Part shown: in pieces, positions 49,120-61,192 of the stretch
How positions within the stretch are numbered: the first letter of the stretch is position 1
Layout: each line of letters starts with the position of its first letter
Assembly: GCF_051401765.1 (NCBI RefSeq)
Contig: NC_135069.1
Location: 11,944,501-12,008,500 of the forward strand
Source of the DNA: Calliopsis andreniformis
Taxonomy: Eukaryota; Arthropoda; Insecta; Hymenoptera; Andrenidae
Direction: 5' to 3'
Length of the DNA: 64,000 nt
Translations under genes and position numbers: made by a program
Notes under the pieces: generated by a model
Told to the model about the DNA's origin: nothing
The model's input: only the letters and a program-made list of their open reading frames with translations
The model's database searches: none

Positions 49120-50460
49120 TCAGTTCGGATTAAAAATGCATAATACTGGTCGTTTTATTAATTTCTCTTTTACTTGTTGGAAGACATTCTCTTGAGCTTT
49201 TTTCCATTGCCATTGTATATTTTTTCGGGTCAACCGTGTTAACGGCTCGACCAGTGTCGCGAAGTTCTTAATGAACTTCCTAAAATAGCTTGCCAATCCC
49301 AAAAACTGGCGTACCTGCTTCACGTTTTCTGGTCGTGGCATTTTCCCAACGGCATCTGTTTTTCGTTGACCTGGCCTCACTCCTTGTCCACTTATTTCCC
49401 GCCCAAGGTATTCGATAGTTTCTTGAAAGAACGAACACTTTTCGAGCTTGAGGGTCAGTTCATGTGTCCGCAGGGCCTCCAAAACTTGGGGAAGTCGGTC
49501 GATGCCTTCTTCTATGGTGCTCGACGGTATAATCACATCGTCGATGTACGGGAAAGCTATTTTATTTTTCAAAGGTCCCAAGACTGCGTCCATTAATTTT
49601 GAGAAGACCACCGGCACATTCTTCAAACCGAAAGGTATTCTCAAAAACTCGTAGTGTCCATCCGGAGTTACAAACGCCGTTTTTTCGATGGAATTTTCGG
49701 CAACCGGAACTTGGTAATATCCCGACGCTAAATCAAGATCCATGTTATATCGATAGCCTCCCAGCTGGGGTCTATCTGGTCCTCGACGAGTGGCAGCGGC
49801 GACTTAATCTTTACTGTAATAGCATTTAATTTGTGATAATTAACGCACATCCTAACGTCTCCAGTTTTCTTCGTTACAAGCATAATTGGGCTTGCGTATG
49901 GGGATTCCGATTCTTGAATTATCCCGTTGGCTAATAAATCGGCAATAATTTCGCGGACGATCCTTTTCTCCGATTCCGCTAGTCGATGATAGGGGCGGTA
50001 CACGATCGGTTCGTCTGTAAGGCACTTAATTTCCATTGAGATCGTGTTCGTTTTCCCGAGATCACGCATTGACGTCGATATGCAATTGCGAAATTCTTCA
50101 AGCAACGCGACGCATACTCTACACGCCTTCTCCCCGATGTTTCCCACGTTTGGAGTCGGATTTTCTTCAATAACGTAGATGTCCATTGCTGACGTGATCT
50201 GTGGTCCCTTCGCATCCCTTACATCATTAAATGTAAGTCGATTCCCTCGTTTCAACATGACGACGTGATCTTGTTGAAGGAAGTCTTTCCCGAGTATTAC
50301 GTCGTATGCAGTGTACTTGTCCGGGATAATAAACGAATCTACGTTCGTGGTGACGTTCTGGACTTTTACCGTAATCGTCGCGATTTGATTGATCACTAAT
50401 GATTGACCAGCAAATCCTCTAAACATTGTATCGTCTATTTCCTTGGTATCGATACGCAGC
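49120..50460 (-). pseudogene. Ty3/Gypsy pol: protease end and reverse transcriptase
   Basis: The frame at 50426-49728 contains the protease C-terminal motif (AYDVILGKDFL), a linker, and the RT N-terminal blocks (VYRPYHRLAESEKRIV, IIQESESPYASPIMLV, VRMCVNYHKLNAIT). It breaks around 49740 and resumes with MDLDLASGYYQVPV (normally FS-LDL-SGY), IPFGLKNVPVVFSKLMD, and the catalytic YIDDVI. It continues to the connection region EYLGREISGQGVRPGQRK and FLGLASYFRKFIKNF. The RT order is intact but at least one frameshift and a stop near 49117 interrupt it. Placement after gag and protease fits the Ty3/Gypsy order (RT, RNase H, integrase). Confidence 0.93.
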
Positions 50461-50463
50461 TTC

Positions 50464-51609
50464 TTAAATTACGGATGAGTGTACAATGGTGCACGCGCTA
50501 CCCGTATCCACTAAACTTTCTACTTTATGTCCGTTGACACGAATATAAATTTGGTAAATATTTATAACGGAGTTCTCTATAATATTTACCTCTTTCTGCT
50601 GACAGTTCTCCTGTCGGTGCCTCAGTTTCTTGTACAGGCTGCACTCGATTTTCGGTCGTCGGCATTCCCGTGCTAAGTGCCCAATCTTTCCACAATTGTA
50701 GCACGGCAATCCTTTCATTTTGGGGTTTTCCACGGCCTTCACTGCCATGGTCCGCGGTTCCGGTTTCCTCTTCTCCTCCTTACCCGACATGTTACCCATG
50801 GTACACATGTATGCATATAAATCATTCAGATCGGTATGCTTCACTGATCTTATCGTCCTGTCTAGTGGCTCGTCCGGGATTCCAAATATCACCATATCAA
50901 TGACTTTCTTATCAGAGAGGCCAATGTTCAGTCTCCTGATTAAATTTAATTTTTGGAAACAGTAGTCTCCCAATGGTTGTCTCGGTTTCGCCTCGTACAG
51001 GTCAGCTTCTCGCAGTAGTCGCGAAAACGGCATCGTCCGGCGAAAATGCGCGACTAGGAAGACCTTTGTTTTCGCCCACGTGGTTGCGACTTGCATCCTC
51101 GTATCGTACCACTGACGAGCATGTCCCCGCCGTCTTGATGCGATCAACCGCATCACGCATAGATTGTTCTATGCGAATCGGGCTACCAGATCGTCCACAT
51201 GCCGCACCCAATTTTCAATGGGGATATCCTCTTTCGAGGGGTCGTATACTGGAATTAATTGTTCATCCCCCGGTCATACGTAAACGGGCGATTTCGCACG
51301 CGATATCGAGCTGCGAGCATTCACGCTCTCCGTCGCCCGTTGCGCGCGATCCGCCGTTTCAACCCGTTCGTTACTAACCCGCGGCTGCGTTCTCGAGTCT
51401 CGTGGGCTTCGCGAGCGCATACGCGAATTGCGCCTTCTTGGACTCCGCAAACGCGAACTCGAATCGCATCGTCGTTGCGGTGTACGCGACCGAACACGCG
51501 GTCGTCGTAAAAACTCCACCATATTTTCTAGCCTGTCGAGACGTGACTCCATGATGTTGGACGCCCTTTCGTCACCATCACGGCTGCACGATGCGCGTTC
51601 CATTGTCAA
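50464..51609 (-). pseudogene. Ty3/Gypsy gag with RS-rich N-terminus and zinc knuckle, running into protease
   Basis: Reading leftward: a short coiled segment (MESRLDRLENMVEFLRR), an unusual Arg/Ser-rich domain (51520-51310; RSRTPQRR, RSPRRRNSRMRSRSPR), then, after a frame change, the capsid-like part (EQLIPVYDPSKEDIPIENWV). After a stop and another shift come ARQWYDTRMQVATTWAKTKV and RDSIGRLNI-type Leu-rich helices ending RTIRSVKHTDLNDLYAYM. A CCHC-type zinc knuckle CYNCGKIGHLARECRR follows, with a degenerate second knuckle. The frame ends in a retroviral-type aspartic protease active site VDTGSACTIVH. At least two frame breaks make gag non-functional. Confidence 0.85.
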
Positions 51610-52119
51610 ATTGTCTTTACTAACTATTACTTAACACTTAATTCGCGCTAAACTTATTAGCACTAGATCTTATCACTACCTATCAACTATGTACACTATT
51701 TATTGTTTCTTGATGCCACTTGCTTGTTCGTACTTAGCACCACGCACTTAATGTCTCGGTACACTGTACACAAGTGTATCCTTCACAACTAAAAAAACAA
51801 TATATCCTGCTAATGATCACGCCCGGTAAATCCCACTTCTGATTTGTAAGGGAAAATCAGGATTGGCGTGATGAGCGGTCACAAGGAAACACTTTGTAGG
51901 CGTTTACGCTAACAGCAAAACTATATGCGGTTTATTCTTGGGTTTTACCAGTCACGACGACTGCTCGTACAAGAATGGTCCTTCGACCGTCTTTTTAGCC
52001 GTGAGGACGCCTTCGTCAGTATCGCCCTTTCCTGTGTTTATGTTAACCCTAGAAGTACCGACTTAACCGTCGATAGAGAAAGCACGTTGACGAAAAGCAC
52101 ATGCCCTATTCGAGCATTC
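51610..52119 (-). mobile_element. 5' leader and candidate LTR of the Gypsy element
   Basis: Lies upstream of gag. On the - strand it contains AATAAACCGCATATAG (polyadenylation-type, 51920-51935) and a GGGATTTACCGGGCGTGATC segment (about 51817-51836) where a primer-binding region could lie. The other LTR is not seen, so limits are guesses. The right side merges into a Merlin fragment. Confidence 0.4.
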
Positions 52120-52344
52120 GTTGACTTCGAATTTTCTAACACCGGTGTCCATACCCAGAATATTGAAAGAGTATGGAGAGATATTCGTGGCAATATTCCT
52201 AGGTATGGTCGTAGAGAATATCATTTCAACCACTATCTGGCAGAATTTGTATTTAAAAGAACATTCGATTTTGACGAACGACTGGATGCTTTTTTTCAAG
52301 TAATGACAGATACATATAAAATAACTGAAGATATACAGGAATAA
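52120..52344 (+). pseudogene. Merlin (IS1016/ISXO2-like) transposase, C-terminal fragment
   Basis: The + strand frame ends with NTGVHTQNIERVWRDIRGN, IPRYGRREYHFNHYLAEFVF and RTFDFDERLDAFF, then stop at 52344. The HTQNIE...W segment and (Y)LAEF-FKR are hallmarks of the ISXO2-like DDE domain shared by bacterial IS1016/IS1595 and eukaryotic Merlin transposons; the Glu of HTQNIE is the third catalytic residue. Only about 75 residues remain of a roughly 270-residue family; the upstream part of the open frame is unrelated LTR-type DNA. GGGGCTGCCGTCTCTCTCC (52375-52393) may be near the Merlin end. Confidence 0.8.
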
Positions 52345-53392
52345 ACAAGTAGGAACGTGTCTATTATTTTTGGGAGGGGCTGCCGTCTCTCTCCAAATCT
52401 TTTCCCGCTAATGAACCTAATCCAGACCAACTCCAACAACACTTTTTAATATTGAAAACATTTTTGCGAATATCTCGAAAACTAAAAGAGACCGCCGTGT
52501 ATATGTATAGGGAAAAGTTGTTCAGAATGATGACGTTGACAATATATTCCAAGGTCATTGAAATCGGCGGTGGTTTCCCTAATCTATATAATTACCGTAA
52601 TATGGAATAAAGTAAACGAAAAGTAAATAAAAGAGTCCATCAATACTAGGGCATCGATAAGTGTATTATGAGATTCGAATTCATGATATAGAATTGTATA
52701 ATAATTGAAAAAATTAATAAAAATTGTTTTGGTTTTCAATTTCGTATCTTTCATCTTTATTTTCTTTCTTGAAGAATTTTTTCGTTGGCAAGCGCATGTC
52801 TTCTTGATGCATCAATAATAAAAAGAAACTATCCGCTATTATATTTTGTCAAAATTTAAGTAAGGTACAAGTTTTCTTCATAATTGATATTTTCCGATAA
52901 CGAATAAATATTTCTTGAAAAGATCTGACATAGAAAACGACGTGAATAGGCTAATATAATTTTTGTTGTAGTAAAGGCTCTATGAGAATAACGCTTTTCG
53001 TAATGTTCTATACATACTCGACGAAATTTTAAATGCATTCTGAAGAAGTCGACGTGCTCGAAATAATCTACTTAAAAATTTGTATCGCATTCCCTTTTTC
53101 TTGACTGCTTCTACATGGCTTCATAGTGTGTTCTTGCAATGGGAAGGTCATCGCCAGCTACAAACACATAGGGTGTCCGGCGTATCCACTTGGAAGCACT
53201 TCTTTAAAAGATAAATTTAACTTCTTTCACTGCAGTTTCGTACAAAGAACAGAGTTTTGAAATATGTTATCATCTGAAATCTTCTCTGATGACTAACATT
53301 CTCAGGCAGAAAAAGGTGATGTGTACCCACAAGTATCAATTTAATAATACTGAAAGTATTGACATTTTTAAATGAAAAATTCGCTTCTAATA
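52345..53392. other. intronic DNA, no gene
   Basis: No gene recognised. CATAGGGTGTCCGGCGTATCCACTTGG at 53168 resembles an element end but lacks a visible partner. Confidence 0.35.
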
Positions 53393-53852
53393 TACAGAGT
53401 GAAAAGAAAAAAGGTTTATAACATTTAAAGTAGATAGTATTTACCAACCAAATGAAAAGAGCGAAGTTCTAATAAACATCTTTCGAAAAATGAATATTTT
53501 CAAAGATATGGACAATTTTTTGTTTCCATTTAAATGAATGACTAGCTCGCTTCAAGAGCTATTGTACTGTATGGAGTACCTATATTTTCACTCTAACATG
53601 TGCATTACAACACAGAATTATTTAAAACTTTTTGTATCTAGAAAAAGAAGAAATATTAGAATAATCCATTGTTTTCATGTGATATAATAGCTCTTGAAGT
53701 GAGCAAGTTAGCCTCTTAAATGAGAAGGAGAAATTATTTATGACTCTGAAAATATTAATTTCTGGATGTATGTTTATTAGGACTTTTCTGCTACATTATG
53801 CGAGTACTATCTACCTTAGAAGTTATGAATCCTTTTTCCTTTTCACCCTGTA
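53393..53852. mobile_element. hairpin MITE with TACAGAGTGAAAAG ends
   Basis: Left TACAGAGTGAAAAGAAAAAAGG and right CCTTTTTCCTTTTCACCCTGTA are inverted. Arms extend inward: AAAGTAGATAGTATT against AGTACTATCTACCTT, GAAGTTCTAATAAACAT against ATGTTTATTAGGACTTT, and CTCGCTTCAAGAGCTATT against ATAGCTCTTGAAGTGAGC. About 460 bases, TA-flanked, no coding function. Confidence 0.75.
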
Positions 53853-55770
53853 TATTCTAGCTTATAGAATACAACGCTTTTCATCAGTCGCTTTAATACA
53901 ACGTGTAAAACTTCTACAGTATTAAAAATTTGCTAAATAGTAAAAAAGATCAGCTAGCGCGTTTTTACATAACTTAAAAGTTACTATAAAATATATATTG
54001 TGTATATTTAAGAAAATAGAAAGTAAATGACTTAAATACTTACAAAAAAATTAAACGCTTAGAATTATTTTCTTTAGTATTTTAAAACACAATAAAAAGC
54101 AAGTATAATTAAAAATTCTGTGATTGTAAGGCAAAAAGACCCAACTCACGTTCTCCCATTTGAAGATATTGGCAGTTAAGGTTTCAAACTTTTGGATTTA
54201 TTGATTTGGAATTACGGTCTGAACTCGATTTTTGGAAATGTGACATATATGTAGGTTGCTTTATCTTAGAGCCACAGAATGCTGAGGTGACAGAATTACA
54301 GAAGCGACTAAAGAATTAAATAGTATTCTCGAGGAATACTCTCAGAAAAATAAGAAACAACTTTTTCCACTACAACACTACAACATCAAAAATAGAAAAT
54401 AAGCAAAAACTAGATAAAGTATACATACGTATAAAGCGCTAAAGGACAGAGTTTCAAAGTAAAGTGCAGGGTACGTTAGTGCTATTTAGTAAACGTGTAG
54501 TGATGAAACATCTATGTTGCAGCCACTACATTAAATGTTGTTGGACATTAAACTAGGAATATGCTCTTCCAAGTAGACAAAAGATAATACAGTTAACCTT
54601 CTTTATGCGGTAGTAATTATCAGATGCAATTACAGCAATTATATCGTTATTGCCATTATTGTCTATAGTATACATCTTTACGATAAAGTTTATCGCCAGT
54701 GATTCTTACAATCATAGCACTCAGAATTTTGTATTTCCTTCATACGTTAGACTTTATCCAGTTGTAGTTTATTATACTTATTATTTTTTCATTTGATCTG
54801 CTTTAGAATATTGTTACGTAATATCACTGTTTAATTATACCGCATATGGATTAAATTTTTAGGATATTATTTTATCTTATTTTATACATTTGTAATTTTT
54901 ACATTGGCATGTTAACTATTTTAAGATAACATGCTTAATGGTATTGCTAGAAAGTAATTCCTTGAAATTAAATAAAAAGTAAAAAAGAGAGAAAACGTAT
55001 GATATTACAATTTTACATTGTTATCTAAAGAAACTTGCATTTATAACACAAAATTCTGATATTGTATTTGATAATGAGTTAGATATTTTAAAAAGATGCC
55101 TACATTAATCTCCAGAAGCTAAAAATCGCATGTAACATGCAAGCTAGTTTAAACTGTACAAATCGTTTCTTTCACGTAATTTGTTTATAAAACATTCAAA
55201 TTATGTCGTATTTGGTATCATTTTATCGTAGAAGATGAATCGATTGATGGGCACTTGCGTTAAAATTTAAGAAACGCAGTACAATATTTTCGATCACTCA
55301 AGCCTAATGTTATCTTCGTTTTATGTTCTTCCCTTCCAATCAAGAATTAGTAATTTTTGAACAGGTCATTGCGTGCGAAATTATTTTTGTCCATGTCCAT
55401 GCTCACTTAACTATATGCAATGAAACGGGTCCTATTCTAACAAGGGAAAATTACGAACTGGATCCCCGCTTTTTGGACTAAGCTGCGGTCAGATTATAGG
55501 CACAGGAGAGTCTTAAAAATATGCAAAATACTTGGGGTTTCTCAACAGCCGTCTCTATTAAAAATGGCTTTAAACATTTACTCATTGGTTGAAGTATCAA
55601 GGGAATGAGAGATCAAACATGAAGCGTTGTAGTCGGGAGCGTAAGACGTTAGTTTCATGATCTGAAAGTCGTCATTTCGAATCTACATTTAGAGCAGTTT
55701 TCATTTATGTCCTTTTTCAAACTCATTTTTATGTCTTTTTTTTCTCTTTATTCATTGATGCCTAGATAAA
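53853..55770. other. AT-rich intronic DNA
   Basis: No gene, RNA gene or element end recognised. Confidence 0.35.
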
Positions 55771-58487
55771 TACAGTAATGTTACGGACGAGAGCCGCTCT
55801 CGGGTTTAGTCGCGGCTCTCGTCCGTGACTGGTAGTCGATTCGGTTTCCTTTGCTCTCGGTCGCCGAGATAATTGGTATACGACCGGAGAAGCAAAAAAA
55901 AGGGTCTCGCTCGAGCTCGATGCCCGAAATCAATGACGTCAGAAAAGACAAGGATAGCATTAGGGATTTAATAAAAAAAATTGAAGTTTCTTATTTGCAA
56001 ACAGATTTTCACGCAAGTAACACCAATCGATTCCTTGTGCTCTCCCGATAAAAATGATATCAAATACGACATGATTCCTATTATTTATAATAAAGATATT
56101 TAAATAATAAAGGTTGGAACCCTGCGACGGTTACGGAGAATCGTCAAAGTTACTCTTCCATCAGTTCTTTACGAGCTAAAAATGACAGTAAATGAAGATT
56201 TTGCTAATAGAATTTATGTATATTATATTTAATTGATGTCGGAAAGAAGATATTGAAAATAAAAAAATAAAAATTTCTAAACATTTAAAACAGAACTTAT
56301 ATACTTTTTGTGTTAGGCTTTCTTTTTCTTAATAATTTCAGTCATTAAATAATTAAACACAAAAATATGAGGGAATAATAGGGAGTTACTGAATTGGGGA
56401 ACTTTTCGTAGGATTCTAACATGCTACGCACGAGAGCCGCGCTCAGGTCTGGTCGTCGAATCGACTACCAGTCACGGACGAGAGCCGTGCTCGGGTCTAG
56501 TCGTAGTGAGGTGGTAGGTAACAAAAATAAGAATTCTCTCCGTAACCGTAACACACTCTTTTAATAGTTAAACACACGACGTGAACACAAGTTACAACAA
56601 AATGAACGACAGCTCGACATCGACTTTGATTGTTCGAGTCTCGGTCAAGGAATGTCTGCTCCTCCATCCTTTTGACTCTTGGGGGCTACCTACCCCCAGC
56701 AGTCTCTTGTCCTTCCAATGCGCGCGGAAAAATTACCTGCCGCGAAAACGCAGGCCTATACACATCTGGTTCCCAGATGGGTAACCTCGGCGAAAACTCC
56801 TCGCTACAGACCTTCGGGAAAAACCCCGGTCGACATGCCGCTTCCCAATCTTATGCTAGGAGGAATGGTAGTGCTAGTCGCTACAGTGGCTATAGAATCG
56901 ACTACCACTCACGGACGAGAGCCGCGCTCGGGTCTGCTCGTGGCTCTCGTTCGTAACATTACATAGCATATACAGTATGTCCCACGAAATCCTGGACAGT
57001 CGATTATTTGGTAACCTATTAAAGATACAAAAAAAGTTTTTATATAAAATTGAATGGCAAAAGGGGGCTGATTTATTGGCCGTAACAATTTTTTTTTATC
57101 ATTATTGTTTACAGAGATATGAAAGTTAAGTTTGGTTTTTTAAATGGGATTATATATTTTTTGTTTGATCAATAGATAATACGTTTCAATACGAATTCAG
57201 CAAACATTAATGTATACACCTTTTTTCAAATAGTTTTTAAGATATTATACGTAAAAGTTTACTGATTTTTGGTACAAGAAAATCTGCGAGACCAGGAAGC
57301 ACAGTAGGAAGTCCCGACTCTCGACCACACTTAAAATGCTACGGGTTAAACCGTACCGTGTCTCTTGAAACTGATACGAGGAGACTGGGGTAGGAACGAC
57401 AGGCCTAAATTCTACACAATAATTTTGTATACACCATAGTAATACCATTCACATCTGAAAAAGTTTCTCTACCCCTTTTGTACGAATTTAAATTCAAATT
57501 CTAATATTACATTCTTGTAGTACATAATATCTTGCCATCATAAGTATTTTCCATTCAAATGTATTGCCAATTTGTTAATTACTTCAAAGTACGAGCAACA
57601 CTTTAGCTTTATCCATTAGCTTTATTTCTTTACTAAAACATGGGCGATATTTTTCTGCATGCCGTAAAGGTAAAGAGTTGTGAAAAAAACTATTGTGTAG
57701 AATTTAGGCCTGCCGTTCCTACCCCAGTCTCTTCGTATCGGTTTCAAGAGGCACGGGTTAACCCGTAGCATTGTAAGTGTGGTCGAGAGTCGAGACCTCG
57801 TACTGTGCTTCCTGGTCTCGCAGATTTTCTTGTACCGAAAATTAGTAAACTTTTACGCGTAATATCTTAAAAACTATTTGAAAAAAGGTGTATACATTAA
57901 TGTTTGCTGAATTCGTCTTGAAATGCATTATCTATTGATCAAACAAAAAATATATAATCCCATTTAAAAAACCAAACTTAACTTTCATATCTCTGTAAAC
58001 AATAATAATACAAAAAAATTGTTACGGCCAATAAATCAGCCCCCTCTTGCCATTCAATTTCATATAAAAACTTTTTTCGTATCTTTAATAGGTTACCAAA
58101 TAATCAACTGTCCAGGATTTCGTGGGACATACTGTATATAACGCGATGAGCGTGACCTTTCTTTTTACAAACCAAGTTTAATGTATCTTTGTTAAAAATA
58201 ATCGGAATCATGTCGTGTTTGACATCATTGTAATCGGGAGAGCACAAGGAATCGACTGGTGTTACTTGCGCGAAAATCCGTTTGCGAATAAGAAACTTCA
58301 ATTTTTCCTATTTAAATCCCTAATGCTATCCTTGTTTTTTATGACCTCCTTGTTCTCGGGCGTCGACCTCGAACGCGATGGTTCCAAGAATTGGTTTCTC
58401 GGCGGCACATATCAAACAAGGTAATGGGAATAGACCGCGGCTCTCGTCCGTGTAGACGAAACGGCTCTCGTCCGCAACATTACTGTA
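55771..58487. mobile_element. composite F-family element, copy 2, with nested insertions
   Basis: Left end TACAGTAATGTTACGGACGA (55771) and right end GACGAGAGCC reverse complement to ...CGCAACATTACTGTA (58487) are matched inverted termini. The left arm (55771-56110) and right arm (58140-58487) align with both arms of the 18.8-kb copy. Between them sit a GC-rich segment (56115-56970) with further CGGACGAGAGCCG motifs at 56474 and 56913, and a complete 1.17-kb palindrome. No transposase frame; the short frames at 56580-56960 are unrecognised. Confidence 0.7.
56971..58136. mobile_element. 1.17-kb palindromic element (family E) nested in the F-family element
   Basis: Starts TACAGTATGTCCCACGAAAT and ends with its reverse complement. 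Arms of roughly 450 bases (56971-57445 and 57690-58136) are highly similar: CTGGACAGTCGATTATTTGG, TTGGTACAAGAAAATCTGCG, GAGACCAGGAAGCACAGTA and TAGGAACGACAGGCCTAAAT all recur inverted. Non-coding; the single ~67-codon frame in an arm is incidental. Being intact inside another element shows it is the younger insertion. Confidence 0.85.
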
Positions 58488-58522
58488 TTTTGAATCCCAG
58501 ACGTTTGTAGCTTGACTTATAC

Positions 58523-58672
58523 TACAGTAATGTTACGAACGAGTTTTTTGCTTCTCCGGTCATGTACCAATTATCTCGGCAACCGAAAGCAAAGGAAGCC
58601 GAATCGACTACCAGTCACGGACGAGTGCCGCGCTCGGGTCTGGTCGCGGCTCTCGTCCGTAACATTACTGTA
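58523..58672. mobile_element. 150-base F-family MITE, copy 3
   Basis: TACAGTAATGTTACGAACGA at the left and CGTCCGTAACATTACTGTA at the right. The interior contains CTTCTCCGGTC, CCAATTATCTCGGC and ATCGACTACCAGTCACGGACG, the same pieces that make up the left end of copy 2 in inverted order. This is an internal-deletion derivative lying just 35 bases from copy 2. Confidence 0.8.
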
Positions 58673-60975
58673 TTTCAGTGGTTGGTACAGCGTGTATAGT
58701 GTGGTGCGAAAGTTACTTTCTGATTTATTTTATTTACAACACCATTAATTATCATTAACAATGTGTCTAATTACTGCAGAACGAAAGATTTACTGTTGTA
58801 GTTTTTTCCATTAATTTTAAAAGATTAAATCTGTTATGTGGCTCCTGTTATTTTCTTTACAAAGACGAGCCATATCATTTCGTGCCATATGTCGTTCTTT
58901 TAGTGTCGTTAAAGTTTCTGATTTGTTAGCATAAACCTTCCCTTTAAGATAGTCTCAGAGATCAAAATCTGGAGCGTTTACATAAGAGGAACGCAATGGT
59001 CATTTGAACTCTGCATACCCCCTTGGTATCATTCTTGTATTTATGAAGTTTAATTTTTTCAACGATTTCAATTGAAATTTTGATATACTTTTGAATAATT
59101 TATTTTTTAGATGAATATAATCATCAATATTAGAATAAATTGATCCTGTTTCTAAATAAGCTTAGTTACAAATTTTGATTATAATTTTCTTCTTACTAGA
59201 TTCTTGTAGTCATTGTCAAAATTTTTGACATAAATCGAAGGAGATTGAACTAGTGATAAAATATTTAGATTACAAAAAAGTTGATTTTCCAAAAATTGCA
59301 ATTGTAGAATTTTGATTAGTGTTGGTGGCATTGTTAATATTGTCACAGAAGCAATTAAATATATCAAACCTATTTTTAACATTAACCAAGGGAACTTTTT
59401 TGTAAATTCATTCAATTAAACGATGTTCACTGGCAAAACTCTAATTTTTTGAATATGGTAAATAATTGTTCGTGAGAAATGATTTATAAATCATCTTCAC
59501 TTGCTGAATTTTCATTTATGCAAATGTTACCGACACTGAACCGATCGAACTGTTTGCAACGAGTGAGAGACGTTTTTTATAAAGCCACTCGTTTCAAGGC
59601 TCAATTTCGCACAAAATGTAATCTAAAATTGCTATTATTTTGTTTATAGTATAAAACTTCAAAAGTATTTTATCCGTATTTTGTGTTTTGCTTATAATAT
59701 TCACATACAAATTTGTAAAAAAATTGATCAATATTTAGTCGAGGAAAACAACAAAAATATGCCATTTTTTAGTATATTTTTTAAACAAATTGATATTTTC
59801 AATAAGTGTTTATATCAGTGGATTCATCGTTCAAAATTATGCAATCGTCTTATTTTTACCATTTCACTAGACACAATAGTTTTCGGGATATTAAGCTAAA
59901 TGTGTTTTCGATCCTCAATTGTGGGGGTGGTTTTCACCCCTCTAACATGGATGTCAGCAGATAAAACAAATAAGTGTTTAACATTTTTTACTAATCTACA
60001 AACGTGCTAAGTTTCATCAAAATCGGATGAAATTGTTTCATCCGATCGTTTTAGTAATGCCAGTGAACGAGATTTCGAGCATTACATCTAAAGAAAGAGA
60101 GCTTATTTGTTATTCATAGTCTCTCTTGGATGACCTTGAATGATCTTGTGTTAATAGGTACTTGTATTCGTCTTGAGAGGTATTATCAGATACTAAACAG
60201 AAAAATGTGGGATGTCATTTAGAAAAAGAGAAGTGACCTTCACATGTTTTCAGCGACTCCACCTACAAAAAAGTAGACATGACCATATGATGACCCCTTT
60301 AAAATCAAACAATTTTTATATAAAAAATGTTTCTATTACTTTTACAATTTAAAAGATAATCACGGTGGAAATTTTTACTGAAACATCCTGTATATTTTTT
60401 TATCTGCTTTTAATTTTTTCTTCATTAAGTACATAGGCCAAAGTGATTAACTCCACTTTTTAAAATTTTAGTATCAATATACGTACTTCATTAATGCTGG
60501 ACTTTTTGTTAAGTTTTTATTGAAATCGATTTGGCAAATAAGCTGCTCACATGTAAATATTTTAGTATATTGTACGTAACATTTGAATTCTATGCTTACA
60601 ACTCATTAATCATCTGTTCCCTCTATCGCAGTGTCTTCTTTAAAGGTAAATTAAAAAGGCTGAGGGTGAATGTTCCAAGCTATTTATAATGTTTACAACG
60701 GTAGATGTGTTCAAAGGAGAAAACCTGTTCTGTATTATTTATCGGTTACTTAATTGTGGGATAGTAGAGCCGTTTATAAGTGTGATTATTAATTACAACT
60801 CTATAACTACAAAATACATTTGTATTAAAGATGTAGAACATATTATTTATAAATGTGTGAATTCCTAAAGACTGAATATTCTAATTGCTTAGAACATTTT
60901 TTTTATTTCTGTTTTTTAAAGGTGTATTTTAAGAGGTTACATACATATGGATTATGAAACAATGTACATATATTA
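58673..60975. other. AT-rich intronic DNA
   Basis: No gene recognised. TCGGATGAAATTGTTTCATCCGA at about 60024-60046 is a small perfect-type palindrome. Confidence 0.35.
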
Positions 60976-61192
60976 TACAGGCTGAATCACGCAACTATAT
61001 CACCTGAATTTTCTTGTAAACTATTTGTTACATAAATAAATATTTTAAACGAAAGTTGTTTTGTATGTAAAAGAGTGTCCCAAAGAAGAACATACTTTTG
61101 ATACCGAACAACTTTCAATCGAAACACTTTCTCATATGACAAATAGTTTACAAGAAAATTCAGGTGATACAGTTGCGTGACCTACGTGTGAC
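60976..61192. mobile_element. 217-base hairpin MITE
   Basis: CACGCAACTATATCACCTGAA, TTTTCTTGTAAACTATTTGT and ACGAAAGTTGTT on the left are mirrored by AACAACTTTCAATCG, ACAAATAGTTTACAAGAAAA and TTCAGGTGATACAGTTGCGTG on the right. Left end TACAGGCTG. Non-coding. Confidence 0.75.

Noticed and set aside
51925..52119. Upstream part of the Merlin-containing frame as transposase
   Set aside because: No Merlin resemblance before about residue 65; reads through LTR-type DNA.
57245..57448. 67-codon reverse frame
   Set aside because: Falls in one arm of the family E palindrome and is broken in the other.
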